NCBI RefSeq assembly: GCF_003751225.1
Contig: NZ_RJKE01000001.1
Location: 1,364,001 to 1,428,000 of the forward strand
DNA length: 64,000 nt
DNA from: Actinocorallia herbida
GTDB taxonomy: Bacteria; Actinomycetota; Actinomycetes; Streptosporangiales; Streptosporangiaceae
Direction: 5' to 3'
Below are positions 1 to 9,252 of this stretch, one piece after another. The stretch's first letter is position 1, and each line of letters opens with the position of its first letter. The notes below the pieces were generated by a model that made no database searches, was not told where the DNA came from, and was given only the letters and a program-made list of their open reading frames with translations. The translations under genes were made by a program, and so were the position numbers.

Positions 1-227
1 CCGGCGGCTGCTCCGGCCTGATCTACCAGCTCTTCTTCGACGAGCGGTCCCTCGACGGCGACGTCGCCACCGACTTCAACGGCGTCAGCGTCGTCACCGA
101 CCGGATGAGCGCCCCCTACCTGGTGGGCGCCACCGTCGACTTCGTCGACACGATCGAGAAGCAGGGCTTCACCATCGACAACCCGAACGCCACCGGGTCG
201 TGCGCCTGCGGCGACAGCTTCTCCTAG
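1..227 (+). CDS. erpA: HesB/IscA-type iron-sulfur insertion protein (ErpA-like), 3' end only
   Basis: The reading frame enters from the left edge and gives about 74 residues ending at TAG. The fragment starts in GGCSGL and ends in SCACGDSFS. The Gly-Gly-Cys block and the C-terminal Cys-x-Cys are the conserved cysteines of A-type Fe-S carriers, which hold a cluster and pass it to apo-proteins in the cytoplasm. The N-terminal third lies outside the window. The next gene downstream on the same strand is an adenosine kinase, the same pairing seen around Rv2204c/Rv2202c in M. tuberculosis (recalled synteny). Family assignment is secure; ErpA versus another A-type carrier is inferred from this context. 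Confidence 0.88.
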   Translation, partial: GGCSGLIYQLFFDERSLDGDVATDFNGVSVVTDRMSAPYLVGATVDFVDTIEKQGFTIDNPNATGSCACGDSFS

Positions 228-332
228 CGCGTCCATCACGAGGGTGTTCAGCCCTCGCAGGGCCTGGCACAGTAACCTGTGCAGGCCCTTTTTCTTTTGC
301 CCGACGTCCCGCCGACGAGGAGAACTACCGCC

Positions 333-1295
333 GTGCGCATCGCCGTGACAGGCTCCATCGCGACCGACCATCTGATGACCTTCCCCGGCAGGTTCTCCGA
401 CCAGCTGCTGCCCGACCAGCTCGCCCAGGTCTCGCTGTCCTTCCTGGTGGACGAGCTGGAGATCCGCCGCGGCGGCATCGCGGCCAACATCTCCTTCGGC
501 CTCGGCTCGCTCGGCCTGCGCCCGCTGCTCGTCGGCTCGGTCGGCGCCGACTTCGCCGAGTACCGGGCCTGGCTGGAGCGCCACGGCGTCGACTGCTCCG
601 GCGTGCACGTGTCCGAGCTGCGGCACACTGCCCGGTTCATGTGCACCACCGACACCGACCACAACCAGATCGCCTCCTTCTACGCCGGGGCGATGGCCGA
701 GGCCCGCAACATCGAGCTGTCCCCGCTCGGTGACCTCGACCTCGTGGTGATCAGCCCGAACGACCCCGAGGCGATGGTCCGGCACACCGACGAGTGCCGC
801 GACCGCGGTGTTCCGTTCGCCGCCGACCCGTCCCAGCAGCTCGCCCGGATGGAGGGCGAGGAGGTCCGCCGGCTCATCGGCGGCGCCCGCTACCTGTTCA
901 CCAACGAGTACGAGAAGGCGCTCTGCGAGCAGAAGTCCGGCTGGTCCGACGCCGAGGTGCTCGACCAGGTGGACATCCGGGTGACGACCCTGGGCGCCAA
1001 GGGCGTCGTCATCGACCGCAAGGGCGAGCCCGGCCTGCACGTCCCGGCCGCGCCCGACGTCCGCAAGGTCGAGCCGACCGGTGTCGGCGACGGCTTCCGC
1101 GCGGGCTTCCTCGCCGCGGTGGCCTGGGGCCTGGGCCTGGAGCGGGGCGCCCAGCTCGGCAACCTCGTCGCCGCGCACGCGCTGGAGACCGCCGGCGGCC
1201 AGGAGTACTCCCTGGACAAGGCGGTGCTGATCGAGCGCATGGCCGCGGCCTACGGTCCCGACGCCTCGGCGGACATCGCCGCCCACCTGAGCTGA
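333..1295 (+). CDS. adoK: PfkB-family adenosine kinase
   Basis: A 320-residue PfkB/ribokinase-family sugar kinase. It resembles, as I recall it, the mycobacterial adenosine kinase (MRIAVTGSIATDHLM at the N terminus, then TARFMCTTD and GANDPEAM-like segments), which phosphorylates adenosine to AMP for purine salvage. The catalytic signature GVGDGFRAGF near residue 250 supplies the base aspartate. The GTG start is chosen because GAGGAGAA lies a few bases upstream and the protein then begins exactly at the conserved RIAVTGS; an in-frame GTG at 279 would add 18 non-conserved residues. A perfect hairpin follows the stop. The general kinase fold is certain, the adenosine substrate likely. Confidence 0.88.
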   Translation: MRIAVTGSIATDHLMTFPGRFSDQLLPDQLAQVSLSFLVDELEIRRGGIAANISFGLGSLGLRPLLVGSVGADFAEYRAWLERHGVDCSGVHVSELRHTARFMCTTDTDHNQIASFYAGAMAEARNIELSPLGDLDLVVISPNDPEAMVRHTDECRDRGVPFAADPSQQLARMEGEEVRRLIGGARYLFTNEYEKALCEQKSGWSDAEVLDQVDIRVTTLGAKGVVIDRKGEPGLHVPAAPDVRKVEPTGVGDGFRAGFLAAVAWGLGLERGAQLGNLVAAHALETAGGQEYSLDKAVLIERMAAAYGPDASADIAAHLS

Positions 1296-1300
1296 GATCG

Positions 1301-1328
1301 GAAGAGCCGCCCCCGGGGGCGGCTCTTC
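1301..1328. terminator. Bidirectional terminator between adoK and the tusA-like gene
   Basis: A perfect 14-bp inverted repeat (GAAGAGCCGCCCCC and its complement, no loop bases left over) sits in the 34-bp gap between two converging genes. There is no strong T run, as is common in actinobacterial terminators. Confidence 0.7.
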
Positions 1329-1329
1329 G

Positions 1330-1632
1330 TCAGTAGTCCCGCTTGATGTGGAAGGCCCAGCCGCCCTGCGGCAGGGCCTCCTCGCGCACGAAGGTCTGCG
1401 ACTTCATCCGGCACCAGGCCGGGATGTCGGTTCGCGCGGCGACGTCGTCGGCCTTGACGGCGACGATCTCGCCGAGCGGGACCTCGCGGATGCGCTCGGC
1501 CAGCATGATGATCGGGATCGGGCACTTGCGGCCCAGCGCGTCGAGCATCAGGTAGGCGGGCGGGCCCGCGGGGACCGGGACGGGGGCGGGCGGTGCCTGC
1601 TGGGCCTGGGGGGCGCGGCGGCGGAAGCGCAT
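1330..1632 (-). CDS. TusA/SirA-like sulfur carrier protein
   Basis: A 100-residue protein with a 26-residue Pro/Ala-rich N-terminal extension followed by the TusA fold. The signature LDALGRKCPIPI places the sulfur-accepting cysteine at residue 37 in the CPxP motif. TusA proteins take persulfide sulfur from a cysteine desulfurase and hand it on for tRNA thiolation, molybdopterin or other sulfur uses. The gene lies 44 bp downstream of a cysteine desulfurase on the same strand, so the two probably form a donor-carrier pair. GAAGGGAAG precedes the ATG. The extension and lack of tusBCDE nearby leave the final acceptor unknown. Confidence 0.82.
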   Translation of the reverse strand: MRFRRRAPQAQQAPPAPVPVPAGPPAYLMLDALGRKCPIPIIMLAERIREVPLGEIVAVKADDVAARTDIPAWCRMKSQTFVREEALPQGGWAFHIKRDY

Positions 1633-1676
1633 GGTCTGCTTCCCTTCTCGTCTGGCGGTGCGGTGTCGCGTGCGGG

Positions 1677-2810
1677 TCAGCTGGTCACGCCGGCGCTGCG
1701 GCGCAACCGGGCCGCCGTCTCGGGCAGGACGGCGAGGAACCGGTCGACCTCCGCGGCGGAAGCTCCCCGGGGCAGCGATACCCGGACGTTTCCATGGGTA
1801 ATCACACCCATTGCCTCCAAGACGTGGCTAGGACGAAGGCTATCCGCCGTGCATGAGCTGCCCGACGAAACCGCAAAACCCAAACGGTCGAGTTCAGTGA
1901 CGATCGCCTCGCCTTCTACATAAAGCACCGAGAACGTGACGAGATGGGGCAATCGTCGCTCCGGGTCGCCGACGACCTCGACGTCCTCGACCAGCCGGGG
2001 CACCTCCCGGCGGATCCGCGCCACCAACTCAGACAGCCGCGCGTTCTCCGCGGGCGCCTCCTCGGCGACGGCGTCCAGCGCGGCGGCGGCGGCGACCGCC
2101 CCCGGCACGTTCTCGAACCCCGGGACGCGGCGGCCCTCGCGCTCGTCCTCGGGCAGCGGGGAGCGCCAGCGCGTGCCCTTGCGCACCGCGAGCAGCCCGA
2201 CGCCGGGCGGCCCGCCGAACTTGTGCGCGCTCCCGGTCAGCAGCGACCAGCCCTCCGGCACCGGCATCCGGCCGAGCGACTGCGCGGCGTCCACCAGCAG
2301 CGGCACCCCCGCCTCCCGGCAGGCCGCCGCGACCTCCGCGACGGGCTGGACGGTGCCGACCTCGTGGTTGGCCGACTGGAGGCAGGCCAGCGCGGTGTCC
2401 GGCCGCAGCGCCGCCGCGAACGCCGCCGGGTCGACCCTGCCGAACAGGTCGACGGGCACCTCGGTGACCTCGCCGCCGTCGCGCTCGTGCGCCTCCGCCG
2501 CGTGCAGCACGCTGGAGTGCTCCACCGCGCTCACCACCAGGTGCCTCCCGACGCGCCGACGGCCCGCGAGCGCGCCGAGGACCCCCAGGTGGACGGCCTG
2601 GGTTCCGGAAGTGGTGAATCCGAGTTCGTCAGGGCGCACCGACAGCCGCGCCGCGATCCGCGCGCGTGCCTGATCCAGTAGCATTCTGGCCCGTCGTCCC
2701 GATCCGTACAGGCGTGCCGGATCGGCCCAGCCGGTCTCGAACGCGTCCAGCAGCGCGCTGCGTGCGGCGGGATGCAGGGGTTCGGTCGAGGCGGCGTCGA
2801 AATAAGGCAC
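1677..2810 (-). CDS. NifS/IscS-type cysteine desulfurase
   Basis: A 377-residue class V PLP aminotransferase. SAHKFGGPPG carries the Schiff-base lysine (K197), EHSS the conserved His98, VDAAQS the PLP-binding Asp174/Gln177, and SSGSSCTAD the catalytic Cys320 on a short loop typical of the IscS/NifS group. The enzyme should remove sulfur from L-cysteine and carry it as a persulfide. It leads a two-gene unit with the TusA-like carrier. Length is slightly short for IscS (about 400) but all active-site residues are present. It is divergent from ctaC, so the 130-bp gap holds two promoters. Confidence 0.87.
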   Translation of the reverse strand: MPYFDAASTEPLHPAARSALLDAFETGWADPARLYGSGRRARMLLDQARARIAARLSVRPDELGFTTSGTQAVHLGVLGALAGRRRVGRHLVVSAVEHSSVLHAAEAHERDGGEVTEVPVDLFGRVDPAAFAAALRPDTALACLQSANHEVGTVQPVAEVAAACREAGVPLLVDAAQSLGRMPVPEGWSLLTGSAHKFGGPPGVGLLAVRKGTRWRSPLPEDEREGRRVPGFENVPGAVAAAAALDAVAEEAPAENARLSELVARIRREVPRLVEDVEVVGDPERRLPHLVTFSVLYVEGEAIVTELDRLGFAVSSGSSCTADSLRPSHVLEAMGVITHGNVRVSLPRGASAAEVDRFLAVLPETAARLRRSAGVTS

Positions 2811-2900
2811 ACCACGACACTAACGGGGGTCCCGGAGGGGACTCTCCGGACACCCGCGCTAATGTGTCCACCACAACGAGGGATCTAGTGAATTGCAGCC

Positions 2901-2920
2901 GCCCGGGGAAGCTCCCGGGC
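2901..2920 (+). promoter_or_regulatory. Small GC hairpin in the ctaC leader
   Basis: GCCCGGG and CCCGGGC pair around a 6-base loop, 24 bp before the ctaC start. It lies in the divergent promoter region shared with the cysteine desulfurase. Its role is unknown; it could be a leader-RNA stem or an operator. Confidence 0.3.
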
Positions 2921-2943
2921 TTCATCTGTGGGGAAGGCAATCC

Positions 2944-3789
2944 GTGAGTCCGACCCGCTCTAGGGAGCGGCGTGAGCCAGTGAGTGGCCGCCGCCGAGCG
3001 CTGAGCAGCGCGTCCGCGCTGGCTCTGCTGGCGATGGCGGCCACCGCCTGCGACGCCGAACAATGGAAGCGCGTAGGCTTCCCCGAGCCTTCCAGCGAGC
3101 AGGCGCATCGCATGCTCCAGCTCTGGCAGGGCACGTGGATCGCCGCGCTGGCCGTCGGCGTCGTCGTCTGGGGCCTGATCATCTGGGCCGTGTTGTTCCA
3201 CCGCAAGCGGAAGGGCCAGGAGGGCCTTCCCAAGCAGGTGCGCTACAACCTTCCGGTCGAGATGCTGTACACCGCCGTACCGTTCGTCATCATCGGCGTC
3301 CTCTTCTTCTACACGGCGCGAGACCAGTCCTACGTCGAGAAGATCGAGAAGAACCCCGACGTGACGGTCGACGTGATCGGCTACCAGTGGAGCTGGCAGT
3401 TCGACTACATCGGCGCCGGCTTCCAGAAGGCGGACGGCACTCCGGTCAGCATCTCCGGAACTCCGACCTCTCCTGACGCCCCCGGCGGCACCGGCAACGG
3501 CGAGAAGCCCGTGCTGGTCCTTCCGGTGAACAAGACGGTCCACTTCAACCTCAAGTCGGACAACGTCATTCACTCCTTCTGGGTTCCCGCGTTCCTTTAC
3601 AAGAAGGACGTCATGCCCGGCTACGTGAACCAGTTCCAGCTCACGCCGAGCAAGACCGGCACCTACGAAGGCCGTTGCGCCGAGCTGTGCGGAGTCGACC
3701 ACTCCCGGATGCTGTTCCAGGTGAAGGTCGTGACGCAGGCCGAGTTCGACGCCTACATCGCCGAGCAGAAGGGCGGAGGCGCGCAGTGA
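2944..3789 (+). CDS. ctaC: Cytochrome c oxidase subunit II
   Basis: A 281-residue subunit of the aa3 oxidase that accepts electrons from the bcc complex through its CuA centre outside the membrane. It begins with a basic stretch and a hydrophobic signal ending MAATAC, a plausible lipobox with Cys36. Two membrane spans follow (about 62-84 and 105-124). The CuA ligands are visible: His210, then [12 protein letters not shown] giving Cys245, Glu247, Cys249, His253 and Met256. The GTG start is preferred because GGGGAAGG lies just upstream; a start at 2893 would run through the leader hairpin. Its TGA overlaps the ctaD GTG by 4 bp, so translation is probably coupled. Confidence 0.95.
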   Translation: MSPTRSRERREPVSGRRRALSSASALALLAMAATACDAEQWKRVGFPEPSSEQAHRMLQLWQGTWIAALAVGVVVWGLIIWAVLFHRKRKGQEGLPKQVRYNLPVEMLYTAVPFVIIGVLFFYTARDQSYVEKIEKNPDVTVDVIGYQWSWQFDYIGAGFQKADGTPVSISGTPTSPDAPGGTGNGEKPVLVLPVNKTVHFNLKSDNVIHSFWVPAFLYKKDVMPGYVNQFQLTPSKTGTYEGRCAELCGVDHSRMLFQVKVVTQAEFDAYIAEQKGGGAQ

Positions 3790-5495
3790 CCGCGATCTCA
3801 GAGCAGCCCGCCGCGATCACCGCAGCGCCGCGCACCAGCAAGGGCCGGCTGATCGTCAGCTGGATGACCTCGACCGACCACAAGGTCATCGGCTACCTCT
3901 ACATCATCACGTCGTTCACGTTCTTCCTCATCGGCGGCGTCATGGCGCTGGTGATGCGGGTCGAGCTCTTCGAGCCCGGCCAGGACATCGTGAGCAACGA
4001 GCAGTTCAACCAGCTGTTCACCATGCACGGCACGATCATGCTGCTGATGTTCGCGACGCCGCTGTTCGCGGGCTTCGCCAACGTCATCATGCCGCTCCAG
4101 ATCGGCTCGCCCGACGTGGCGTTCCCGCGCATGAACATGCTGGCGTACTGGTTCTACCTGTTCGGCAGCCTCATCGTCGTCGCCGCGTTCTTCACGCCGG
4201 ACGGCGCCGCGAGCTTCGGCTGGTTCGCCTACGCCCCGCTGTCGGACTCCGTCCGGTCCCCGGGCATCGGCGGCGACATGTGGGTGGTCGGCCTGACCCT
4301 GTCGGGTCTGGGCACCATCCTCGGTGGCGTCAACTTCATCACGACGATCATCGGCATGCGCGCGCCCGGCATGACCATGTTCCGCATGCCGATCTTCGTG
4401 TGGAACGTGCTGCTGACCTCGCTGCTGGTCCTGCTGGCCTTCCCGGTCCTGGCCGCGGCGCTGCTGGCGCTGTACGCCGACCGCCAGTTCGGCGCGCACG
4501 TGTTCGACGCCGACCACGGCGGCGCGCTGCTGTGGCAGCACCTGTTCTGGTTCTTCGGCCATCCGGAGGTCTACATCCTCGCGTTGCCCTTCTTCGGCAT
4601 CGTGACGGAGATCCTCCCGGTGTTCAGCCGCAAGCCCATCTTCGGCTACATCGGCCTCGTCGGCGCGACCATCGCGATCGCCGGACTGTCGATCACGGTC
4701 TGGGCGCACCACATGTACGTGACCGGCCAGGTCCTCCTGCCGTTCTTCTCGTTCATGACGTTCCTCATCGCGGTCCCGACCGGTGTGAAGTACTTCAACT
4801 GGATCGGCACGATCTGGCGCGGCCACCTGACGTTCGAGACGCCGATGCTGTTCGCGCTCGGCTTCCTCGTGACGTTCCTCTTCGGCGGTCTGACCGGTGT
4901 CATCCTCGCCTCGCCGCCGCTGGACTTCCAGCTGTCGGACTCCTACTTCGTCGTGGCGCACTTCCACTACGTCGTCTTCGGCACCGTGGTGTTCGCGATG
5001 TTCGCGGGCTTCTACTTCTGGTGGCCGAAGTGGACCGGCAAGATGCTCAACGAGCGCTGGGGCAAGATCCACTTCTGGACCCTGTTCGTCGGCTTCCACC
5101 TGACCTTCCTCGTCCAGCACTGGCTGGGCGCCGAGGGCATGCCGCGCCGCTACGCGGACTACGCGCAGGAGTTCACCGGCCTCAACCAGCTGTCCACGGT
5201 GGGCTCGTTCCTGCTGGGCGCCTCGATGCTGCCGTTCTTCTACAACGTCTACATCACCTGGCGCAAGGGCAAGAAGGTCGAAGTCGACGACCCGTGGGGC
5301 TACGGCGCCTCGCTCGAGTGGGCGACCTCCTGCCCGCCGCCGCGGCACAACTTCAACTCCATCCCGAAGATCCGCTCGGAGCGTCCGGCCTTCGACCTGC
5401 ACCACGCCGCCGAGGCGGTCGAGGCGGCAGAGCTCGCGGGCGTCGACGTCGCCGCGATCGAAGCGGACTCCGACGTGAAGAAGCGGAGGTCCTGA
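3786..5495 (+). CDS. ctaD: Cytochrome c oxidase subunit I
   Basis: A 569-residue haem-copper oxidase catalytic subunit with about twelve membrane spans. Visible ligands: FTMHGT (His near 80, low-spin haem a), FGHPEVY (CuB His near 259 with the cross-linked Tyr), WAHHMYV (two CuB His near 308) and HFHYVV (haem a3 and haem a His near 392-394). It reduces oxygen to water and pumps protons. The GTG start overlaps the ctaC stop as GTGA, and ctaF begins 4 bp after its stop, giving a ctaC-ctaD-ctaF operon. The charged C-terminal tail (DVKKRRS) is ordinary for actinobacteria. Confidence 0.97.
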   Translation: MTAISEQPAAITAAPRTSKGRLIVSWMTSTDHKVIGYLYIITSFTFFLIGGVMALVMRVELFEPGQDIVSNEQFNQLFTMHGTIMLLMFATPLFAGFANVIMPLQIGSPDVAFPRMNMLAYWFYLFGSLIVVAAFFTPDGAASFGWFAYAPLSDSVRSPGIGGDMWVVGLTLSGLGTILGGVNFITTIIGMRAPGMTMFRMPIFVWNVLLTSLLVLLAFPVLAAALLALYADRQFGAHVFDADHGGALLWQHLFWFFGHPEVYILALPFFGIVTEILPVFSRKPIFGYIGLVGATIAIAGLSITVWAHHMYVTGQVLLPFFSFMTFLIAVPTGVKYFNWIGTIWRGHLTFETPMLFALGFLVTFLFGGLTGVILASPPLDFQLSDSYFVVAHFHYVVFGTVVFAMFAGFYFWWPKWTGKMLNERWGKIHFWTLFVGFHLTFLVQHWLGAEGMPRRYADYAQEFTGLNQLSTVGSFLLGASMLPFFYNVYITWRKGKKVEVDDPWGYGASLEWATSCPPPRHNFNSIPKIRSERPAFDLHHAAEAVEAAELAGVDVAAIEADSDVKKRRS

Positions 5496-5499
5496 TCCC

Positions 5500-5910
5500 A
5501 TGCGCGTTCAGGCGTTCATGTTCTACGGGTGCGGGCTCTTCTTCCTGATCACCGACATCGTGTACTGGATCTTCTCGGGCGACTGGACGGGTACCACCGC
5601 CATGGCGCTGGCCGTCGGCCTCGCGTTCATGATCGGTATCTACATCCACTTCACGGTCAACCGGATCGAGAAGCTGCGCGGCGGCGAGCTGCCCGAGGAC
5701 GACAAGCTCGGCGACATCGCCGACTCGGCCGGCGACCAGGGCTTCTACAGCCCGCACAGCTGGTGGCCGCTGTTCGTGGCCGCGGCGTGCGCGACGCTCT
5801 GCCTCGGCATGATCTTCGGCACCTGGCTGATGCTGCTCGGCGGCGCGATGGTCGTCCTGACGGTGATCGGCTTCGTGTTCGAGTACTACCGCGGGCAGTA
5901 CGTGGCCTAG
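5500..5910 (+). CDS. ctaF: Cytochrome c oxidase subunit IV (actinobacterial)
   Basis: A 136-residue membrane protein with four hydrophobic spans (about 4-22, 30-50, 84-104 and 108-128). It is the small accessory subunit of the actinobacterial aa3 oxidase. The N terminus (MRVQAFMFYG) and the FEYYRGQY end fit the family as I recall it. It follows ctaD with a 4-bp gap and is followed by a strong hairpin, so it closes the operon. Confidence 0.92.
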   Translation: MRVQAFMFYGCGLFFLITDIVYWIFSGDWTGTTAMALAVGLAFMIGIYIHFTVNRIEKLRGGELPEDDKLGDIADSAGDQGFYSPHSWWPLFVAAACATLCLGMIFGTWLMLLGGAMVVLTVIGFVFEYYRGQYVA

Positions 5911-5940
5911 CCCTTCCCGGGTAGGCAAAACCTCGCGCCG

Positions 5941-5975
5941 AAGGCCGGTGTCCCCCCTGCGGGGGCACCGGCCTT
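5941..5975 (+). terminator. Terminator of the ctaC-ctaD-ctaF operon
   Basis: AAGGCCGGTG then CCCCC pairs with GGGGG then CACCGGCCTT around a CTGC loop, with one bulged T. It lies 30 bp after ctaF. Confidence 0.8.
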
Positions 5976-6127
5976 CGGCATACTTGCGTTCCGTCACCGG
6001 GCGTTCACCCGCCGATGTTTCCGGGCGAGCGCCGCACGGGTATCAAGATCGCAGGAGGCGGAGATCCCGCACCCTCCGCAGCGGTCTTCGGGGGCCCAGG
6101 ACGGGACGACACACAGGAGGTTGAACG

Positions 6128-7429
6128 GTGCAGGTCAACCGCGCCGCCGCTAGGGCGGGAGCCGCAGGACTGCTCCTGGTCCCGCTGCTCGCAAGCTGCT
6201 CAGGCGAGGGGTCGGCGCCACCGGTGGCCGCCGTGGCGATCACGCCGGCCAACGCGGGGGCCGTCCAGCCGGACACCTCGGTGACGGTCCAGGCGACCAA
6301 GGGCAAGCTCCAGAACGTCACGGTCACCGACGCGGCGGGGCGGTCCGTCCCGGGCGTCCTGGCCGCCGACGGGGCCTCGTGGAAGTCCAGGTACCCGCTC
6401 GACCCCGGCGCCAGGTACGCGGTCGCCGCGACGGCCCTGGGCGCCGACGGCCAGGTGCAGACCGCGGAGTCGGCGTTCACCACGAACAAGCCGTCTCAGA
6501 CAGCCGCCGGAACCGTCGAGTTCCCGGAGGCGGGGGAGACGGTGGGCGTCGGGATGCCGATCAAGATCAACTTTGATCGGGAGATCACCGACAAGGCCGC
6601 CGTCGAGCGGGCCCTGGAGGTGCGCGCGTCCCAGCCCGTCGAGGGCGCCTGGCGCTGGTTCGACGACAAGAGCGTCATCTTCCGGACCAAGGACTACTGG
6701 CCCGCCCACACCAGGATCCGGCTCATCGGGCACCTCGCCGGCGTGCAGCTCGCCAAGGGCGTCTACGGCGCGCAGAACCTCGACCGGAGCTTCCGGGTGG
6801 GGGAGCGGATCGAGACGGTCGGCAGCGCCAAGACACACAAGGTCGAGGTCAAGGTCGCGGGCAAGAAGGCCAGGACGATGCCCGCCAGCATGGGCATGGG
6901 CGGCGCCGTCAAGTACATGACGACCTCCGGGAACCATCTGACGATGGAGAAGGAGTACATGACCGTCATGACCTCGCCCGACGCGGGGCCGGGCCAGCCG
7001 GGCTATTACCAGCAGAACGTGTACTACACGGTCCGGATCTCCAACAGCGGCGAGTACCTGCACAGCGCCCCGTGGTCGGTCGGCTCGCAGGGCTATGCCA
7101 ACGTCAGCCACGGCTGCATCAACCTGTCGCCGGACAACGCCAAGTGGTTCCACAAGATCAGCCACCGCGGCGACCCGGTGAAGATCGTCGGCACCGAGCG
7201 CGACCTCGAGCCGGAGAACGGCTGGGGCTACTGGCAGCTCGACTGGAAGGGCTGGCTGAAGACCAGCAAGGCCCAGGGCATCACCACCGCGGCGATGGAC
7301 GGCTCGGAGCACGCCCCGGCCAAGGCCGAGGCCGCGGTCCAGAACAAGACCCCGCACAAGACCCAGAACAAGGCGCCGGGGGTGCCCGCGGCGCCCGCCG
7401 TCAAGCAGCACGGCGCCGGGCAGCCCTGA
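6128..7429 (+). CDS. L,D-transpeptidase lipoprotein (Ig-like domains plus YkuD)
   Basis: A 433-residue secreted enzyme that forms 3-3 cross-links in peptidoglycan. The N terminus has a hydrophobic signal ending in the lipobox LLASC. Two Ig-like beta domains follow (about 40-130 and 130-235), then the YkuD catalytic domain. The active site SHGCINL supplies His328 and Cys330. The C-terminal 60 residues are Ala/Lys/Pro-rich and probably lie in the wall. AGGAGG lies 8 bp before the GTG start. The architecture matches Ldt(Mt2)-type enzymes. It stands between the two halves of the respiratory gene block and has its own terminator. Confidence 0.93.
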   Translation: MQVNRAAARAGAAGLLLVPLLASCSGEGSAPPVAAVAITPANAGAVQPDTSVTVQATKGKLQNVTVTDAAGRSVPGVLAADGASWKSRYPLDPGARYAVAATALGADGQVQTAESAFTTNKPSQTAAGTVEFPEAGETVGVGMPIKINFDREITDKAAVERALEVRASQPVEGAWRWFDDKSVIFRTKDYWPAHTRIRLIGHLAGVQLAKGVYGAQNLDRSFRVGERIETVGSAKTHKVEVKVAGKKARTMPASMGMGGAVKYMTTSGNHLTMEKEYMTVMTSPDAGPGQPGYYQQNVYYTVRISNSGEYLHSAPWSVGSQGYANVSHGCINLSPDNAKWFHKISHRGDPVKIVGTERDLEPENGWGYWQLDWKGWLKTSKAQGITTAAMDGSEHAPAKAEAAVQNKTPHKTQNKAPGVPAAPAVKQHGAGQP

Positions 7430-7450
7430 CCGGGTGAAGGGCGAGCATGG

Positions 7451-7476
7451 AAAAGGGGGCCCTCGGGCCCCCTTTT
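7451..7476. terminator. Bidirectional terminator between the L,D-transpeptidase and trpD
   Basis: AAAAGGGGGCCC, a TCG loop and GGGCCCCCTTTT form a perfect hairpin with T runs readable in both directions, between two converging genes. Confidence 0.9.
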
Positions 7477-7501
7477 CACGTCTTCGGCGGACCCGGAGGC
7501 C

Positions 7502-8554
7502 TTAAGAGGGCCTGTGCCGCTGTGAGATGCCCACCCAGCGCTCCAGAAGGTTCCTGGCTGCTCCTGAGTCGATGGCCTCTCCCGCGCGCTCGTAGGCGTC
7601 TTTCAGGGCCGGGACGAGGCCGTCGGGGTCCGGGGCGCCCGCGGCGGCGACGAGGGCCGCCGCGGCGTTCAGCCGGACCATGTCCCGGATCGGGCCCGGC
7701 TCGCCCGCCAGCACCTTGTGCACGACGCCCGCGTTGAAGGTCGCGTCCGCGCCCCGGAAGTCCGCGATGGTCGCCCGCGGGACGCCCAGCTCGGCCGGGT
7801 CGAAGACGGTCTCGCCGACCTCGCCGTCGCGGACCGTCCAGACCTTCGACGGACCGGTCGTGGACAGCTCGTCCATGCCGTCCTCGCCGCGGAAGACCAG
7901 GCCGGTCGAGCCGCGTGCGGCGAACACCCCGGCCAGGACCGGGGCCATCCGCTCGTGGAAGACGCCGACCGCGAACGACCGCGGATGGGCCGGGTTGGTG
8001 AGCGGGCCGAGGAAGTTGAACACGGTCGGCGTGCCCAGCTCGCGCCGGGGTCCCGCGGTGTAGCGGAACGCGGGGTGGTACACGGGGGCGAACAGGAACG
8101 CGATCCCGGCCTCGGCGGCGACCTTCTCGGTGGCCGCCGGAGGCAGGTCGATCACCACGCCGAGCGCCTCCAGCACGTCGGCGGTGCCGCAGGACGACGA
8201 CGCGGCGCGGTTGCCGTGCTTGACGACCTTCGCGCCCGCCCCCGCCGCGACGATCGCGGCCATCGTGGAGAAGTTCACCGTGTGGTGCTGGTCGCCGCCG
8301 GTGCCGACCAGGTCGACCAGGTCGCCCTCGATCGCCAGCGGAGTGGCGTTGGCCAGCATCCCGGCCGCGATGCCCCCCACCTCCGCGACGGTCTCGCCCT
8401 TGGCCCGCAGCGCGACCGCGAACCCGGCGATCTGCGCGTCCGTCGCGGCCCCCGCCATGATCTGGCTCATCGCCCAGCCCGTCTCCTCCGCGGTCAGGGA
8501 TTCCCCGGACAGCAGGGCGTTGAGCAGGGCGGGCCAAGTGGTTCGGGCGCTCAC
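7502..8554 (-). CDS. trpD: Anthranilate phosphoribosyltransferase
   Basis: A 350-residue enzyme that joins anthranilate and PRPP in tryptophan synthesis. Family motifs are clear: DLVGTGGD (PRPP loop), HTVNFST, KHGNRAASSSCG (anthranilate and phosphate binding), and NFLGPLTNPA. The start is the GTG before SARTTWPALL; the open frame runs about 380 bp further upstream but without conservation and into the next gene. No other trp gene is adjacent, as in M. tuberculosis where trpD also sits beside ctaE. Confidence 0.95.
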   Translation of the reverse strand: MSARTTWPALLNALLSGESLTAEETGWAMSQIMAGAATDAQIAGFAVALRAKGETVAEVGGIAAGMLANATPLAIEGDLVDLVGTGGDQHHTVNFSTMAAIVAAGAGAKVVKHGNRAASSSCGTADVLEALGVVIDLPPAATEKVAAEAGIAFLFAPVYHPAFRYTAGPRRELGTPTVFNFLGPLTNPAHPRSFAVGVFHERMAPVLAGVFAARGSTGLVFRGEDGMDELSTTGPSKVWTVRDGEVGETVFDPAELGVPRATIADFRGADATFNAGVVHKVLAGEPGPIRDMVRLNAAAALVAAAGAPDPDGLVPALKDAYERAGEAIDSGAARNLLERWVGISQRHRPS

Positions 8555-8640
8555 GGCGGATTCTCTTTCGGGCTCGACGGAAGGGGACGGGCGCGGTCCG
8601 GCTGGCTGGGCCGGGCCGCGCCTCGGGGTCGGGAACCGCG

Positions 8641-9069
8641 TTACAGGACCGGCAGGCGGTCGGCGGCGCGGCGGCGCAGGAGCAGGGCCGCGGACTTGGC
8701 CACCTCGAACGGGTCGAGCGGCTGGGTCACCACGGCGTCGGCGCGCGACCAGGTGGCCAGCCAGCCGTCGTCCCTGCGGGCGATCACCGCGAGGACCGGC
8801 GGGCAGTCGTAGACCTCGTCCTTGGCCTGGCGGCAGACCCCGAGGCCGCCCGCGGGCTGCGCCTCGCCGTCGAGGACCGCGAGATCGATCCCGCCCGCGT
8901 CCAGCAGGCGGACGACCGCGGGCTGGGTCGCGCACTCGACGTACTCCACGGGCGGGAGGTCGGTGGCGGGGCGGCGGCCGATGGCCAGCCGGATCTGCTC
9001 ACGGGTCGCTGCGTCGTCGCTGTAGACGAGGACCTTGACCGGGGAGGCGGTGGCGTCCGTGGTGCTCAT
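8641..9069 (-). CDS. Degenerate receiver-domain protein
   Basis: A 142-residue single-domain protein with a CheY-like pattern: VKVLVYSDDAAT gives the acidic pair near residues 16-17, and DLAVLDGEAQP the phospho-acceptor-like Asp. The usual Lys-Pro after beta-5 is replaced by Gln-Pro (VVTQPLDPFEV), so normal phospho-switching is doubtful. There is no output domain and no kinase beside it. It is divergent from ctaE and follows trpD's strand 87 bp upstream of it. A role in controlling the cytochrome operon is only a guess from position. Confidence 0.7.
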   Translation of the reverse strand: MSTTDATASPVKVLVYSDDAATREQIRLAIGRRPATDLPPVEYVECATQPAVVRLLDAGGIDLAVLDGEAQPAGGLGVCRQAKDEVYDCPPVLAVIARRDDGWLATWSRADAVVTQPLDPFEVAKSAALLLRRRAADRLPVL

Positions 9070-9252
9070 GGCGCAAACATACTCCTTCAGCACGTTCCCA
9101 CAAGGGCGGACGCGGCCTCTGGAGCGGGTACTGAGACGATCTCGGCGGGGCCGTCCCTAACGTGACGGCGCGCGGCGAAGTTCCAAGTTGTGACCGAAGC
9201 TTCGGCCGCAAACGGGGGGTCCTGCACGGGGTGGCCGCGAGGTGCCGTAATA

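Noticed and set aside
2893-2943. Upstream start for ctaC
   Set aside because: It would begin inside the leader hairpin and lacks a ribosome site; GTG 2944 has GGGGAAGG.
3798-5501. 567-codon minus-strand frame opposite ctaD
   Set aside because: Asp/Arg/Glu-rich shadow of the ctaD gene; no start signal or motif.
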